From contig CANFHJ010000006.1 of NCBI GenBank assembly GCA_947446605.1, positions 1 to 45,681 of the forward strand: 45,681 nucleotides of DNA. Reading direction: 5' to 3'. Shown piece after piece: positions 10,246 through 19,538 of this stretch. How positions within the stretch are numbered: the stretch's first letter is position 1; every line of letters begins with the position of its first letter. Below the pieces are notes generated by a model. The model saw only the letters and a program-made list of their open reading frames with translations. It had not been told where the DNA came from and searched no databases. Source of the DNA: Bacteroidota bacterium (lineage in GTDB: Bacteria > Bacteroidota > Bacteroidia > UKL13-3). A program made the translations under genes and the position numbers.

Positions 10246-11172
10246 ATAAATTATATTAGTCATGGTAAACACATAACAGGAGGCTATTTGCATGAAAAGC
10301 AATATGCCGAAGCGCTATGTAAAAAGCTAGGACAAGAAAATTACGAATTGAATGTATTCCGACAATGGCGCCATTTTGAAGGAATTTTTTCGCAACTCAA
10401 TTTGTTATTTTGGGCGTTTTGGAAGGCTAATGGAAAAATAAATATTAGTGTTGCACGCCTTGGCGTTCCAGTTTTACTTAGAAATATTTTCAACCAAAAT
10501 AAAGTATATATTGTTTGGCATTATTACTCAAATGATGATGGAAAATCTTGGTTCTTACGCCAGTGGTACCAATTGTTTATAAAACTTGCTCGCTCGCTTC
10601 CTAAGGAAAAATTAGAAATTGTTTGTGTTGCGCCTTATTGGATGAATTATTTTAAAAACGCGTTAGGATTGCCTAATTTGGTTTATTATCCAAATTTATT
10701 TGATGCTGATAAATACATTGAATTTAGAGGCATGAAAAAGACAAATAAGATTCATTTTGGACAAGTTTCATTTAAAAACAATCCCGCCTTATATGATTTA
10801 GCAGAGAAGTTACATGCACAAGGTTATACATGTTACTTTAGCACCAATGTTAAGGAGAATGCCGCTAAATTTCCGAATTATGAAAACACCTATTTTGAAT
10901 TTTTTGAGGATTATTTAATTGAAATGGCCAGTTCAAAATTCACGCTGGCCTTTCCAAATTTTGCTGAAGGTTGGAACAGGGTAGCACATGAAAGTTTTTT
11001 GGTGGGCACGCAAGTTATTGGACCCAAACTAGGTGGTTTAGGCGATTTGTTAAGCGGGGCAAATGGCCATATTGTTGCCTCCATTGAGGAAGCCGAGGCC
11101 ATTATTATTAATCAGGAAGTTCAGCTTATTAATTATCATTTTTTGGATAAATTTGGTGAAAATATGGATTAA
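10246..11172 (+). CDS. Glycosyltransferase-like protein; start codon uncertain (ORF caller uses TTG at 10288)
   Basis: Open in-frame region upstream of 10288 encodes INYISHGKHITGGYLHEKQ; C-terminal FPNFAEGWNRVAHESFLVGTQVIGPKLGGLGDLL glycosyltransferase-like region. Confidence 0.6.
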   Translation: MNYISHGKHITGGYLHEKQYAEALCKKLGQENYELNVFRQWRHFEGIFSQLNLLFWAFWKANGKINISVARLGVPVLLRNIFNQNKVYIVWHYYSNDDGKSWFLRQWYQLFIKLARSLPKEKLEIVCVAPYWMNYFKNALGLPNLVYYPNLFDADKYIEFRGMKKTNKIHFGQVSFKNNPALYDLAEKLHAQGYTCYFSTNVKENAAKFPNYENTYFEFFEDYLIEMASSKFTLAFPNFAEGWNRVAHESFLVGTQVIGPKLGGLGDLLSGANGHIVASIEEAEAIIINQEVQLINYHFLDKFGENMD

Positions 11173-11205
11173 TTGCGACAAAAATAAAAAATAATTGTAT
11201 TTTTG
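11173..11205 (+). promoter_or_regulatory. Candidate Bacteroidota promoter for the Xre/RES operon (TTG-N22-TATTTTTG)
   Basis: TTG at 11173-11175 and TAnnTTTG match at 11198-11205, 18 nt before ATG 11224. Confidence 0.5.
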
Positions 11206-11223
11206 AGGGGTAAAGTAGCAACG

Positions 11224-11742
11224 ATGAGAACTTATAAAAACACCCGAAAGCCTAAAAAATCCGATAATGTTCAGCTGGATATGGTTGCAGACAGGCCTAT
11301 GAGTTACGGCAAGAAATTTGAAACTGCAGAAGAGATTGCGGCAAAAAGTTTGGGAATTGCTAAAAATTTTACCAATGATTTTGTGCTCATAGAAGCCACT
11401 CGAAATGGCATTAAAAAAAATATCTTAATTGCCATTTCCAAACAACTGGGCATCAACCAAGAAAAGCTTTGCGAGTTGTTACACATCAGTACAAAAACAT
11501 TTCAGCGTATTGAAGATGAAACCGTATTAGATATCTTCTCGTCTGAATTAGCTATAGAATTAGCCTTGGTTACCGCCAAAGCTAGTCTTGTTTTCTCAGA
11601 TACAAATGCTATGCAAATTTGGCTTAAAACACCTCTATTAGCGCTAAATGGCCAAACACCTCTTTCCATATTAGATACCAGTTTTGGCGTTAAGTTGGTA
11701 ATGCAAACTTTGGGCAGAATTGAGCACGGTGTTTACGCTTAA
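11224..11742 (+). CDS. Antitoxin of RES/Xre toxin-antitoxin system (Xre-like HTH plus DUF2384)
   Basis: HTH region LGINQEKLCELLHISTKTFQRIE and C-terminal MQIWLKTPLLALNGQTPLSILDTSFGVKLVMQTLGRIEHGVYA. Confidence 0.9.
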   Translation: MRTYKNTRKPKKSDNVQLDMVADRPMSYGKKFETAEEIAAKSLGIAKNFTNDFVLIEATRNGIKKNILIAISKQLGINQEKLCELLHISTKTFQRIEDETVLDIFSSELAIELALVTAKASLVFSDTNAMQIWLKTPLLALNGQTPLSILDTSFGVKLVMQTLGRIEHGVYA

Positions 11743-11744
11743 AT

Positions 11745-12203
11745 ATGGAAGTATTTAGATTAAGCCATACACAATTTTCGATGGATTTAAGTGGCCAAGG
11801 AGCTAAGCTTTATGGCGGCAGGTGGAATTCTATTGGAACGCCAATGCTTTACACCTCTAGTCATATTTCCTTATGTGCTTTAGAATTGGCGTGTAATTGC
11901 GGAGGCCTGATTGGTTTAAAAAACTTAGCCTTGACTTGTATTACTATTTCTAACAAGGCAAGTATAGAAAAACTAGATTTAAAAGATTTACCAAAAAATT
12001 GGAATACTCATCCAAGTTTAAATGCCAACAAAATTTTAGGAGATCAATTCCTAAAAAGCACTGCGGCAATTGCCCTTGCAGTGCCATCAGTGTTAGTGCC
12101 AGAGGAAATGAATTACTTAATTAATCCGCTTCATCCATCATTTGACAAATGGGTGCAAATCTTATGGAATAAACCCTTTACTTTTGACAATAGAATTTTA
12201 TGA
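11745..12203 (+). CDS. RES-domain toxin (NAD+ phosphorylase family)
   Basis: FRLSH ... GAKLYGGRWNSIGTPMLYTSSHISLCALEL ... PSVLVPEEMNYLINPLHP. Confidence 0.9.
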   Translation: MEVFRLSHTQFSMDLSGQGAKLYGGRWNSIGTPMLYTSSHISLCALELACNCGGLIGLKNLALTCITISNKASIEKLDLKDLPKNWNTHPSLNANKILGDQFLKSTAAIALAVPSVLVPEEMNYLINPLHPSFDKWVQILWNKPFTFDNRIL

Positions 12204-13039
12204 TTGTATTTCCCAATTGCAAAATAAATTTAGGCCTGCATATTATTAGAAAGCGGGAAGATAATTACCACGATTTAGAAACGGTATTTTATCCTGTTCC
12301 ACTCTGTGATGCACTAGAGCTTAGGGATGCAGAAGCTAGTCAAACCAAACATGTAAATTTAATTTCGGAAGGCCTGCCTGTTCAAGGAGATGCTAAGGAG
12401 AATTTAGTAAGTAAGGCATATCAACTGCTTCAAAAAGATTATGCGCTACCCTATTTGCAATTTGCACTTCTTAAAAACATTCCAATGGGTGCAGGATTAG
12501 GCGGAGGTTCTAGTGATGGCGCCTTTGCACTAAACTTATTAAATGCTTATTTGGATTTAAATTTGGGCGAAGAAAAACTTCTCCATTATGCGGCACAATT
12601 GGGCAGTGATTGCGCTTTTTTTATAAACAATAAACCTTGTTTGGGCTCGGGCAGAGGAGAAATTTTAAAGCCGATTGATTTAAGTTTAAAGGGATATTGG
12701 ATTGTGATTATTAAGCCTGAAATTCACATAAGCACGGCTGAGGCATTTGCTACTATTGATGTTAACAAGCACCAAAACCAATGGGAAGAAAATTCAATAA
12801 AAAATATCATTAAATTAGACCCAAGCAATTGGAAAGACAGGCTTTGCAATGATTTTGAAGACAGCATATTTCCAAAGCATCCATTGCTAGCAACAATTAA
12901 AAATAGTTTATACCAAGCGGGTGCAATTTATGCTTCCATGAGTGGAAGTGGTTCCAGTATTTTTGGCTTGTTTCGGTTCGAACCGAGATTAAAAGAAAGC
13001 TACCGAGAATATTTTTATTTTGAGGGCTTGTTGGATTAA
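12200..13039 (+). CDS. ispE: 4-(cytidine 5'-diphospho)-2-C-methyl-D-erythritol kinase
   Basis: [32 protein letters not shown] motif [31 protein letters not shown]. Confidence 0.95.
   Translation: MIVFPNCKINLGLHIIRKREDNYHDLETVFYPVPLCDALELRDAEASQTKHVNLISEGLPVQGDAKENLVSKAYQLLQKDYALPYLQFALLKNIPMGAGLGGGSSDGAFALNLLNAYLDLNLGEEKLLHYAAQLGSDCAFFINNKPCLGSGRGEILKPIDLSLKGYWIVIIKPEIHISTAEAFATIDVNKHQNQWEENSIKNIIKLDPSNWKDRLCNDFEDSIFPKHPLLATIKNSLYQAGAIYASMSGSGSSIFGLFRFEPRLKESYREYFYFEGLLD
12975..12984. repeat. GGTTCGAACC palindrome, copy 3 (inside ispE)
   Basis: Exact match; extends to CGGTTCGAACCG. Confidence 0.9.
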
Positions 13040-13722
13040 GACAATCCGTAGTCTTCAATTAAACCATCGCGCAAACGAATTATACGCTTGGCTCTTTTGG
13101 CAATATCTTCCTCATGGGTAACAATGATTACAGTATTGCCTGCTTCATGAATTTTTTCTATTAATTCCATAATTTCAACCGAAGTTTTGGAATCTAAATT
13201 ACCAGTTGGTTCATCTGCAAGAATGATAGAAGGGTTATTTACAAGCGCGCGCGCTATTGCTACACGTTGACGCTGCCCACCAGATAACTCATTTGGCTTA
13301 TGGTCCATTCTATCTCCTAAACCAACACTTCTGAGCGCCTCTTCAGCTTTAAGTATTCTATCTTTTTTTGAGATGCCGGCATAAACCAAAGGTAATGCCA
13401 CATTATCTAAAGAAGTATTTCGAGCAAGCAGGTTAAATGTTTGGAAGATAAACCCAATTTCTTTGTTCCTTATTTCTGCAAGCTCATTGTCGGTCATGTT
13501 GCTCACATCGGTTCCATTGAGAAAATACTTGCCTCTGCTAGGAGTATCAAGGCAACCAAGGATATTCATTAAGGTAGATTTTCCAGAACCAGAAGGGCCC
13601 ATTAAAGCAACGTATTCGCCTTTTTTAATTTGCAAGTCTACTTCACGCAAAGCATTTACAATCACCTCACCGATGCGATATGTTTTACCTATTCCGGTGA
13701 TATTGATGACAAAATCTTGCAT
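13036..13722 (-). CDS. ABC transporter ATP-binding protein (LolD/MacB type)
   Basis: Walker [10 protein letters not shown], signature [16 protein letters not shown], Walker [14 protein letters not shown]. Confidence 0.93.
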   Translation of the reverse strand: MQDFVINITGIGKTYRIGEVIVNALREVDLQIKKGEYVALMGPSGSGKSTLMNILGCLDTPSRGKYFLNGTDVSNMTDNELAEIRNKEIGFIFQTFNLLARNTSLDNVALPLVYAGISKKDRILKAEEALRSVGLGDRMDHKPNELSGGQRQRVAIARALVNNPSIILADEPTGNLDSKTSVEIMELIEKIHEAGNTVIIVTHEEDIAKRAKRIIRLRDGLIEDYGLS

Positions 13723-14012
13723 TATTTTTCAATAAATTTAGGCACACGAAAATAATCACTGTCTTTGGCAGGTGCATTTTTTAATGCATCTGCTTTTGAA
13801 TAGGCTTGTTCAGGCTCATCTTCACGCAGTAAATTTACATTTTCGCTCATAAAAATGAGGGGTTCAACACCATCTGTATTTACCTCATTTAATTTTTCAA
13901 AATAAGACAAGATACGGTTGAGATCATTTTTAATATTTTCTTTTTCAGCAGGATCAAAATCGAGCTTAGCCAATTCAGATAAGCGATCCACTATTTCGTT
14001 ATTAATATCCAT
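13722..14012 (-). CDS. gatC: Asp-tRNA(Asn)/Glu-tRNA(Gln) amidotransferase subunit C
   Basis: 96 aa; LAKLDF ... [22 protein letters not shown] ... LREDEP pattern. Confidence 0.9.
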   Translation of the reverse strand: MDINNEIVDRLSELAKLDFDPAEKENIKNDLNRILSYFEKLNEVNTDGVEPLIFMSENVNLLREDEPEQAYSKADALKNAPAKDSDYFRVPKFIEK

Positions 14013-14748
14013 TTGCTTGCAATTTATTGTTTATTACTTGATAAACTTGGTCTTTTAATAATTCTATATCGTTTAAGGTCATTCCAGCGGTAGGAATTGG
14101 CTGGTGCACATATTGGTATGAAAAGCCTGGTTTGCCTTCAAAAACGCCTTGGTCTGGCAACAATTCCCAGTTTCCAATAATGGTAATAGGAAGTAAAGGA
14201 ATTTGTTTTTCGATGGCAATTCTAAAAGGGCCATCTTTAAATTTAATCATTTTAGGTACTTGGCTAGAAATTGTACCCTCTGGAAAAATTACCATGCTGT
14301 TGCCATCCTCAATCCAATTAAGTGCTTTTCTATAGGCAAGTGCTGCTTTTCTGGCATCTTTGCGTTCTACCGCAATATCTATTGTTCTGAACCAAATGCC
14401 AAAAACCGGAATTCTCTCCAATTCTGCTTTAGCCATAAAATTAAAGAAGATTGGCAATTTAGCGGCTAATGTAACTATATCTACTTGCGAGGTGTGGTTG
14501 GGAACAATCATATAAGATTGTTTTGGATCTAGCTTTACCTCATAAAAAGTTTTAACTCGTATAAAGCCAAAAAGCAAGAGCATTTTACCCCAAAACTTTC
14601 GAACCAAATGCGCAAAACGGTAGCGTTTAGGATTACTTAAGCCCAAACGAATAAGCGGATATAAAAGTAAAAACCAGAAAACAACCCAAAAGCCAAAATA
14701 AATGGCAAATGCTGCTTTTAATGGATTTTTTGAAAGTTTTATGGCCAT
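14002..14748 (-). CDS. plsC: 1-acyl-sn-glycerol-3-phosphate acyltransferase
   Basis: NHTSQVD (HX4D) and VIFPEGTIS motifs. Confidence 0.9.
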   Translation of the reverse strand: MAIKLSKNPLKAAFAIYFGFWVVFWFLLLYPLIRLGLSNPKRYRFAHLVRKFWGKMLLLFGFIRVKTFYEVKLDPKQSYMIVPNHTSQVDIVTLAAKLPIFFNFMAKAELERIPVFGIWFRTIDIAVERKDARKAALAYRKALNWIEDGNSMVIFPEGTISSQVPKMIKFKDGPFRIAIEKQIPLLPITIIGNWELLPDQGVFEGKPGFSYQYVHQPIPTAGMTLNDIELLKDQVYQVINNKLQANGY

Positions 14749-14755
14749 ACGAAAA

Positions 14756-15397
14756 TTAATTACCCCAAATTTCCGGATTTTTTCTCCAAGCAGCTAATAC
14801 ATCTCGGTCGGAACTATTTACATATCCTTTAGCAACAGCCACTTCAATAAGTGCATCGTAATTGCACAAGGCAAAATAAGGACAATTTGCATTATTGAAA
14901 TTATTTTGAGCGGTTTCTAAGCCATAAGTAAAAATGCTTGCAAGACCAAGCACATTAGAACCAAAGCTGCGCAATGCATCTATTGCTTGTAGACTACTTT
15001 TTCCTGTAGAAACTAAATCTTCAATAACTACCACAGCTTGTTCTGGACGAATATCTCCTTCTACTTGTTTGCCCATTCCATGCTTTTTAGGTTCGGACCT
15101 AACATATCCAAAAGGCAATTCCATAGCATCAGCAACAAGTGCACCAGGAGCAATACCTGCAGTGGCAACACCAATGATTGCTTCTACTTGCGGGTAATGG
15201 ATACGAATTTGATCTGCCATTGCATTTTTTATATAACTTCTAATTGCTGGATGCGACAAAGACAAACGGTTATCGCTGTATATAGGTGATTTTAATCCAG
15301 AGGCCCATGTAAAAGGATTATTTGGTTCGAGTTTAATGGCTTTTATCTCCAATAAATATTCCGCTATCTTTGTAGCGATTGGTTCACTTATTTGCAT
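14756..15397 (-). CDS. pyrE: Orotate phosphoribosyltransferase
   Basis: PFTWASGLKSPIYSDNR, GVATAGIAPGALVAD, VVVIEDLVSTGKSSLQA. Confidence 0.96.
   Translation of the reverse strand: MQISEPIATKIAEYLLEIKAIKLEPNNPFTWASGLKSPIYSDNRLSLSHPAIRSYIKNAMADQIRIHYPQVEAIIGVATAGIAPGALVADAMELPFGYVRSEPKKHGMGKQVEGDIRPEQAVVVIEDLVSTGKSSLQAIDALRSFGSNVLGLASIFTYGLETAQNNFNNANCPYFALCNYDALIEVAVAKGYVNSSDRDVLAAWRKNPEIWGN
15365..15372 (+). promoter_or_regulatory. Candidate -7 element TATCTTTG for the NUDIX gene, inside the pyrE 5' coding region
   Basis: Exact TAnnTTTG match 34 nt upstream of ATG 15406; no clear -33 TTG seen. Confidence 0.4.
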
Positions 15398-15405
15398 GTC
15401 TACAA

Positions 15406-16023
15406 ATGTATAAATTTTTCATAAACGATAAGCCTTTAATCCTTACAAGTTCAAACGAAAGTTTAAATGCGTTTTCGGGTTACAAACAAATTAGCCTGAG
15501 CAAAGAATTGAATCTCATGGATTTGGTTAGAAAAATGGAAGAACCACAAGAGCAAGGACTAATTTTGATTTGTGAGGATCCAGCCGAAACTTTGCAAGAA
15601 TTAATGGCTAATTTTACCAGTATACATGCGGGTGGAGGTATTGTTTTTAATCAGGATACAGAGCTATTAATGATGCGTAGACTTGGCAAATGGGATTTGC
15701 CGAAGGGAAAAATAGATCCGGGAGAAACCATTGAAGAAGGCGCTTTAAGGGAAGTTGAGGAAGAGTGTGGTTTGAACCAATTGCGTATTACTAGATTTTT
15801 TGAGAATACTTATCATACCTATAAATTGCAAGGTCATCGTTTCTTAAAAGTTACGCATTGGTATGAAATGGAAACAAGTTTTACCGGGATATTGGTGCCT
15901 CAGTTGGAGGAAAATATTACGGAGGTGTGTTGGAAAAACCTTGCCAGTATTGATCTAAACAGTTTTGATACTTATGAATCTATCAGACAATTGCTGATAG
16001 ATGTAAAAAGCAAATCAAATTAG
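15406..16023 (+). CDS. NUDIX hydrolase
   Basis: Nudix box GKIDPGETIEEGALREVEEECGL; likely start MYKFFINDKPLIL. Confidence 0.92.
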   Translation: MYKFFINDKPLILTSSNESLNAFSGYKQISLSKELNLMDLVRKMEEPQEQGLILICEDPAETLQELMANFTSIHAGGGIVFNQDTELLMMRRLGKWDLPKGKIDPGETIEEGALREVEEECGLNQLRITRFFENTYHTYKLQGHRFLKVTHWYEMETSFTGILVPQLEENITEVCWKNLASIDLNSFDTYESIRQLLIDVKSKSN

Positions 16024-16478
16024 AAAATCACCTCTTTAGGTACAAATTCACTTGCCTTACCGCCATTGCGAATAAGATCGCGCACTACTGAAGAACTTAT
16101 AGGCGTATAGGCTGGGTCGCACATGAGGAATACGGTTTCGGCCTGCGGATAAATAATTTTATTCATTTGGGCGATATTCTTTTCGTAATCGAAATCGGCC
16201 ATGTTTCTTATGCCACGAATAATGTATTGGGCTCCAATTTCATCGCAGTATTTTACTGTAAGTCCTTCATAAAAAGTTGCTTTTACCTTTGGCTCATTTT
16301 TATAAATATTTTTAATCCATTCTACACGCGTTTCAACAGGGAATAAGGTAGACTTGGTGCTATTATGACCTACGCCAATTATTATTTCATCAAACAAAGG
16401 CAATGCTCTTTCGAGGATGTTTACATGTCCAACCGTTATTGGATCAAAAGTTCCGGGGAAGAGTGCAATCTTTTTCAT
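16020..16478 (-). CDS. coaD: Pantetheine-phosphate adenylyltransferase
   Basis: MKKIALFPGTFDPITVGHVNILERA; YIIRGIRNMADFDYE; ISSSVVRDL. Confidence 0.97.
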   Translation of the reverse strand: MKKIALFPGTFDPITVGHVNILERALPLFDEIIIGVGHNSTKSTLFPVETRVEWIKNIYKNEPKVKATFYEGLTVKYCDEIGAQYIIRGIRNMADFDYEKNIAQMNKIIYPQAETVFLMCDPAYTPISSSVVRDLIRNGGKASEFVPKEVIF

Positions 16479-16555
16479 GCGGTGATTATTGGGTCAAAAA
16501 TAATTTAATTTAGCGAAATAGCTATTTTGAATTTATTATTGAAAATATGCTTATT

Positions 16556-17095
16556 TTAGGATTGAAATTTAAAAAAAGAAAAGGTGGATTGCCCATATTT
16601 TCTTTCCTCAAAAAAGTTAGGTAAATGGTTCAAGCGCAGCATAGAAGCGTGCTCAAGGATGAGCCAACCATTATGTTTTAATAATTTTTTCTCAAACACA
16701 ACACCTGGAATTTCTGTAACACGCGCCAATGCATAGGGAGCATCACCAAAAATAATATCAAAGCTTTCTTCACAATTTTTAAGAAATGCGAAGGCATCTT
16801 GCTTGCGAACTTCCATAGAATGAAACCCTAACTTGGTAGAAGTTTCCTTCATATACCTTACACAAGAAGCATCTTGATCTACACTTAGCACTGCTAATGC
16901 GCCACGACTAGAGAACTCATAACTAATATTACCTGTGCCTGCAAACAATTCCAAAACACTAAGGTCTTCAATATTAAAATTGTTATCAAGAATATTAAAC
17001 AAACTTTCTTTGGCTCGATCCGTGGTAGGACGAACAGGCAATGAGGCAGGGGCATGTAGCATAATTCCCCGTTTATTTCCACCAATTATTCGCAC
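16556..17095 (-). CDS. rsmD: 16S rRNA (guanine(966)-N(2))-methyltransferase
   Basis: MRIIGGNKRG ... VRPTTDRAKESLFNIL ... VLELFAGTGNISYEFSSRGA ... IIFGDAPY. Confidence 0.92.
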   Translation of the reverse strand: MRIIGGNKRGIMLHAPASLPVRPTTDRAKESLFNILDNNFNIEDLSVLELFAGTGNISYEFSSRGALAVLSVDQDASCVRYMKETSTKLGFHSMEVRKQDAFAFLKNCEESFDIIFGDAPYALARVTEIPGVVFEKKLLKHNGWLILEHASMLRLNHLPNFFEERKYGQSTFSFFKFQS

Positions 17096-17982
17096 AAGAA
17101 GGCGGCTGATTCTGTGAAAAATTGGTGCTCTTCAAACTGCTTAAAACTAGGCGGATAAGTAAAGTTCTTAGGTTTAATTCCGTATTGAACCGAACGCACA
17201 TATTTAGCTAGCAAATGATTTAATTCATTCATATGGATCGAATTTCCATAAAGAACAATATCACAAGTATGAGGAATTTGCAATTGTTCTGCAACCGCTA
17301 AAACATGGTACACAATTTCAGTTTCTGTTTCAAACTGAAAAGTATTATAAAAGTTAATTTGTTTATCTATGTTAAGCAATTCAAAATAACCTGCATGCAA
17401 TTGTAAATGCAGCTTATTTGAAGGATTTTCAAATGATTGATTTTCTATTGCTTTTATGAACAATAGAGATGCATGAAAAACATCTACCATTGGCATATTA
17501 AAACGTATCAACTTCATAAGTTCATTGCGAACATTAAAAATGGTAGCGGTTTGTTGCACATGCATTTTGCTATACAACACCTGCGATTGCGCCATTAATT
17601 TTTGGTTCAAAGTGTAATAAGCTTCTGTTTCTACCACATTTAACAAGGACTCAGGAACAAGGCAAGAATTAGAAGAACAAATAATTACTTTACGTTCACG
17701 GAATTTTTGGTCTAAAATTTCTTTTAGTTCAGCAATTGATTTGAGTTCATCATAATTTGCATTTAGGAAATTACTAGCACCTGAAGTTAATACTTGCAAT
17801 TGAAGTATTTGTAGGTTCTTAACATCTGCAATAACCGAGCTAATATGATTTGCTTCAAAAAATACATAATGGTCGTAGGCCGAATTATTTGCGGGATTGT
17901 ATAAATTATCCGAGTACGTTTTTACGTGAATTGTTTGCACAAGTTTTGTTCTTATCTTCGCAAAGTAGTAAAACCCTTTCAA
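17086..17982 (-). CDS. DUF3822-like protein
   Basis: 298 aa immediately upstream of rsmD; FEANHISSVIADVKNLQILQ and C-terminal YGNSIHMNELNHLLAKYV layout resembles the DUF3822 family. Confidence 0.7.
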   Translation of the reverse strand: MKGFYYFAKIRTKLVQTIHVKTYSDNLYNPANNSAYDHYVFFEANHISSVIADVKNLQILQLQVLTSGASNFLNANYDELKSIAELKEILDQKFRERKVIICSSNSCLVPESLLNVVETEAYYTLNQKLMAQSQVLYSKMHVQQTATIFNVRNELMKLIRFNMPMVDVFHASLLFIKAIENQSFENPSNKLHLQLHAGYFELLNIDKQINFYNTFQFETETEIVYHVLAVAEQLQIPHTCDIVLYGNSIHMNELNHLLAKYVRSVQYGIKPKNFTYPPSFKQFEEHQFFTESAAFLCE

Positions 17983-18032
17983 AAAATAAAAAAGTGCAGC
18001 AGTTTATCCCACAAAATCTCAATTTTAAGACA

Positions 18033-18437
18033 ATGGTTGAAGAGAAAATGGAACTCAACCATTTCATGAACCATTTAGGCTTTAAAATCAATAAAATTGA
18101 AGCTGGCCTAATAGAGGGAGAGTTGAAAATTGAACCACAACATAGGCAACAAATTGGATTCCTACATGGCGGTGTAATAGCCACCTTAGCAGATTTGGTG
18201 GCGGGTTTTGCGTCATATTCTTTAGTAGGAAATACACAAACAGTGGTAACAGTAGAACTTAAAATATCCTATTTCAATCCAGGAGTTGGGGATACTGCAT
18301 TTTGCAGGGGATTTGTGTTAAAAGCGGGTCAAAAATTAATTTTTTCGGAAGCAGAAATATTTGTAAACAATAGTGGCGGGGAAACAATGGTTGCCAAGGC
18401 AAGTGGCACTTTTGCTATTATTGAACTAACTGCTTAG
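18033..18437 (+). CDS. PaaI-family hotdog thioesterase
   Basis: GFLHGGVIATLADLVAGFAS hotdog motif and VELKISYFNPG; likely start MVEEKMELNHF. Confidence 0.88.
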   Translation: MVEEKMELNHFMNHLGFKINKIEAGLIEGELKIEPQHRQQIGFLHGGVIATLADLVAGFASYSLVGNTQTVVTVELKISYFNPGVGDTAFCRGFVLKAGQKLIFSEAEIFVNNSGGETMVAKASGTFAIIELTA

Positions 18438-18440
18438 ACA

Positions 18441-19052
18441 TTATTTTTTCTTCCATTTTATGCCACAACCAATTGCTTTAGTAATTGGTGTTGTAATGGT
18501 TTGCTGAGCCAAATAGGATTTGATGGCATTTTCAAGGTATTTATTTTTTACGTCTTTGGGTTCTTCAAAATTATCGTCTATTGCACCCGTATAAATTAAC
18601 TTCTTATTTGCATCCATTAAAAACACCTGAGGTGTTCTTTTAGCGCCATAGGCCTTAGCAATGCTTTGATCTGCATCCAAAAGATATAAAAATGGATAAT
18701 GGTGTTCTTTTGCGCGTTTCACCATATTGTCATAATTATCTTCTGGCTCTCGCTCACCATCATTGGGATTAATAGCAATTACAGGTATTCCCCGACCAAC
18801 AAATTTTTTATGAATTGCAATAATTCTGTTTTCGTAAGCTTGAGAAAAAGGACAATGATTGCATGTAAAAACAACCAAATAAGCTTTTGCATTTTTTATG
18901 CTTGCCAAACTATGCATTTTCCCATCAATACCTTTAAGGTTGAAATCGGGGGCAATTTGGCCTATAGCTAATCCTGCTTTTTCAATTTCTTGTGCATTTT
19001 GATTCGCATGAAAACAAGCTATAAAAAGGATAGCCAATACGTATTTTTTCAT
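18441..19052 (-). CDS. Thioredoxin/redoxin family protein, secreted (CxxC = CNHC)
   Basis: Signal peptide; APDFNLKGIDGK; VVFTCNHCPFSQAYE; GAKRTPQVFLMD. Confidence 0.88.
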   Translation of the reverse strand: MKKYVLAILFIACFHANQNAQEIEKAGLAIGQIAPDFNLKGIDGKMHSLASIKNAKAYLVVFTCNHCPFSQAYENRIIAIHKKFVGRGIPVIAINPNDGEREPEDNYDNMVKRAKEHHYPFLYLLDADQSIAKAYGAKRTPQVFLMDANKKLIYTGAIDDNFEEPKDVKNKYLENAIKSYLAQQTITTPITKAIGCGIKWKKK

Positions 19053-19537
19053 TATCTTATTTTATTTAGGATTGCTTCCAATTCCTTATAGGACAATACG
19101 CCCTCATGAAATTCAGAAAACCCTATACTTCCTTTAATTACGATTGTTGCAGGAATTGCACCACTCCAATTGGGGTCAACCAATTCAATCCAATCATTTG
19201 GATTTGGTTCGTCCATAAAAACCACATTTGAAGCTATATTGTTTGCACGTACAAATGGCACTAAATGTGTTTGAATATGCTTTTTAAAATCGTTGCTTAC
19301 TAAAATTATTTTAATTTTTGGATCGGAATAATTCTTAAATAGCTTAACAAAAACCGGTATTTCTTCAACGCAAGGCTTACACCAAGTAGCCCAGAAATTA
19401 ATTACATAAATGGTATCTGAAACACTCGCTTTCCAATTTGTAAGTTGGTTTGCATGAATCATAGGTATTCTTTGCGCAGAAGAATGCTGCAATAAAAAAA
19501 ACAAGTACCAAAATAAAAAGACAGCAGTTTTTTTCAT
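19052..19537 (-). CDS. TlpA-family thioredoxin-like protein
   Basis: Signal peptide MKKTAVFLFWYLFFLLQHSSAQ; VINFWATWCKPCVEEIP. Confidence 0.88.
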   Translation of the reverse strand: MKKTAVFLFWYLFFLLQHSSAQRIPMIHANQLTNWKASVSDTIYVINFWATWCKPCVEEIPVFVKLFKNYSDPKIKIILVSNDFKKHIQTHLVPFVRANNIASNVVFMDEPNPNDWIELVDPNWSGAIPATIVIKGSIGFSEFHEGVLSYKELEAILNKIR

Positions 19538-19538
19538 A

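Noticed and set aside
18441-19537. Tandem thioredoxin-like genes as a possible novel redox system
   Set aside because: Both fit well-known TlpA/redoxin families common in Bacteroidota; nothing beyond ordinary operon organisation.
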